From assembly GCA_012799755.1 (NCBI GenBank), contig JAAZKQ010000211.1, forward strand, positions 1 through 5,964: a stretch of 5,964 nucleotides of DNA, read 5' to 3'. The notes under the pieces were generated by a model that was not told where the DNA came from, ran no database searches, and worked only from the letters and a program-made list of their open reading frames with translations. The translations under genes were made by a program, and so were the position numbers. The DNA is from Lentisphaerota bacterium. Its GTDB lineage: Bacteria > Verrucomicrobiota > Lentisphaeria > Oligosphaerales > Oligosphaeraceae. Of the stretch, positions 5,140 through 5,964 are shown piece after piece (positions within the stretch are counted from its first letter, which is position 1; each line of letters opens with the position of its first letter).

Positions 5140-5841
5140 ATGATTCATGCCGCACTTGATACGTCCCTCGGCAGCGCGCTGGTCGTCGCCGACGATGACC
5201 GCGTGCTCTTCAACGAGCGCCTGGCCGGCAGTGGCCGGGAAAGCGACCGCGAGTTGGCGCCGTGGCTCAAGACCACGCTGGACGGCCTCAACGTGCGCCT
5301 CAATGAGGTCCGCCGCTGGACCGTCGGCACCGGCCCGGGCAGTTTTGCCGGCTTGCGTTACGGCATCGCCTTGGTCAAGGGCTTTTGCGCGGTCAGCGGC
5401 GCAACCATGCGCGGCGTCCCCAGCAGCCTGGCGCTGGCCCATGCGGCACTAAGCGAGAGCAAGGGACGCGCGCAGCGCATCGGCGTGCTCCATGACGCCC
5501 GCTGCGGCCAGCTCATTCTGCTTCGCTTTGAACGCCAGAGCGACGCCACCCTGCGGCTCATGGGCGAGGCCATTGTCCTCGCGCCGGAGGAGTTGCCGGA
5601 CGAAGCGCATCGCTGCGACCACTACGCCAGCGCCTTAGCGACGCTGCCGGAGTTGCCGGAAGCTGTAGCCACGCGACTCCTGTCCTGCACGGGCATTGAC
5701 GCCTATCCCCTGCTCAATGCGTCCGAAAGACTCTGGCCCTGGCCGCAGACCCCGCAGGAGCTCATGGCGAGCTGCGAGCCGCTCTATGTGCGCCCGCCCG
5801 TCTTTGTCAAGCCCCAGCCCGTGAGGCACCCGCAAATCTGA
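5140..5841 (+). CDS. tsaB: tRNA threonylcarbamoyladenosine biosynthesis protein TsaB
   Basis: TsaB (formerly YeaZ) is the scaffold partner of TsaD in the TsaB-TsaD-TsaE complex, which transfers the threonylcarbamoyl group made by TsaC/Sua5 to A37 of ANN-decoding tRNAs in the cytoplasm. The 233-aa length is typical of the family. It begins with the ASKH-fold strand ALDTSLGSALVV (5-16) and carries the hallmark GPGSFAGLRYGI (65-76; usual form GPGSFTGLRIGI). A DAR motif is at 119-121 (DARCGQLILL), and it ends with the usual EPLYVRPP (213-220). It shows no nucleotide-binding motif of its own, as expected for TsaB rather than TsaD. An AGAGGT ribosome site supports the start. It lies 57 bp after the U32 gene on the same strand, so co-transcription is likely, and a terminator follows within 25 bp. 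No tsaC, tsaD or tsaE is in the window. I am confident in the identity. Confidence 0.95.
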   Translation: MIHAALDTSLGSALVVADDDRVLFNERLAGSGRESDRELAPWLKTTLDGLNVRLNEVRRWTVGTGPGSFAGLRYGIALVKGFCAVSGATMRGVPSSLALAHAALSESKGRAQRIGVLHDARCGQLILLRFERQSDATLRLMGEAIVLAPEELPDEAHRCDHYASALATLPELPEAVATRLLSCTGIDAYPLLNASERLWPWPQTPQELMASCEPLYVRPPVFVKPQPVRHPQI

Positions 5842-5846
5842 ACGCT

Positions 5847-5865
5847 GCCGCCTCAGCGGCTTTTT
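5847..5865 (+). terminator. Intrinsic terminator after tsaB
   Basis: GCCGC (5847-5851) pairs with GCGGC (5856-5860) around a CTCA loop, followed directly by five T residues (5861-5865). It begins five bases after the tsaB stop and is the likely end of the U32-tsaB transcript. The stem is short but GC-only. Confidence 0.65.
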
Positions 5866-5894
5866 GGTAAGCGATCAGCGATTGATAACAGACA

Positions 5895-5930
5895 TTTTTT
5901 ATCCGCAGATTACGCAGATTGGCGCAGATT
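5895..5930. repeat. Triple CGCAGAT intergenic repeat, copy 2
   Basis: CGCAGAT starts at 5904, 5913 and 5923, the same 9-nt then 10-nt steps as copy 1 (1930-1965), preceded by six T residues and ATC. It lies in the same orientation as copy 1 and just beyond the tsaB terminator, a typical place for neutral or tolerated intergenic repeats. Confidence 0.7.
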
Positions 5931-5933
5931 ATT

Positions 5934-5964
5934 AGCGGCATGTCTCGCATCGCCGCTGCGCGGC
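5934..5964. other. Competing short hairpins at the right edge
   Basis: AGCGGC (5934-5939) can pair with GCCGCT (5952-5957), or GCCGC (5952-5956) can pair with GCGGC (5960-5964) around TGC. The window ends inside this structure, so it cannot be assigned to a neighbouring gene or repeat. Confidence 0.25.

Noticed and set aside
2593..5140. Gene cluster as a novel secreted collagenase/protease system, based on the peptidase U32 name
   Set aside because: There is no signal peptide or export context. The Fe-S cysteines and the tRNA/rRNA-related neighbours fit RNA hydroxylation better.

Overview
This GC-rich window carries three intact protein genes, all concerned with tRNA or the ribosome. They are glutamyl-tRNA synthetase (gltX, minus strand), a long peptidase-U32/DUF3656 protein of the RlhA/TrhP RNA-hydroxylase superfamily (plus strand), and tsaB of the tRNA t6A37 pathway (plus strand). 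I see no phage, transposase, CRISPR, toxin or other accessory genes. It reads as bacterial chromosome with ordinary genes and unusual intergenic DNA.

Layout. Bases 1-160 hold a GC-rich hairpin at the left edge and a short hairpin touching the gltX stop. gltX runs leftward (1744-161). A divergent intergenic region of almost 850 bp (1745-2592) separates it from the U32 gene (2593-5082). A 57-bp gap then leads to tsaB (5140-5841), which is followed by a likely intrinsic terminator and a repeat-bearing tail. The U32 gene and tsaB probably form a two-gene transcription unit.

The intergenic DNA is the least ordinary part. A triple CGCAGAT motif with identical 9/10-nt phasing occurs twice, at about 1930-1965 and 5895-5930. 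Two exactly reverse-complementary 19-nt palindromes with a GGA/TCC triloop lie about 100 bp apart (1911-1929 and 2031-2049). A third palindrome with the same triloop but a different stem sits at 9-25. The 400 bp before the U32 start contain a plausible promoter and several mutually compatible stems, so a structured leader RNA is possible.

Organism. The GltX protein has a large insertion and lacks the usual Cys-bearing connective segment. Together with the interspersed CGCAGAT and triloop repeats and the GC-rich genes, this makes me think of a PVC-superphylum bacterium, perhaps Lentisphaerota or Verrucomicrobiota. That is recall-based inference without a database search.

How the genes relate. 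GltX charges tRNA-Glu. TsaB supports t6A37 formation on ANN-decoding tRNAs. The U32 protein probably hydroxylates a tRNA or rRNA base. I see no evidence of a new multi-gene system. The best leads are the modified GltX, the possible second cysteine site in the U32 protein, the leader RNA candidate and the small repeat families.
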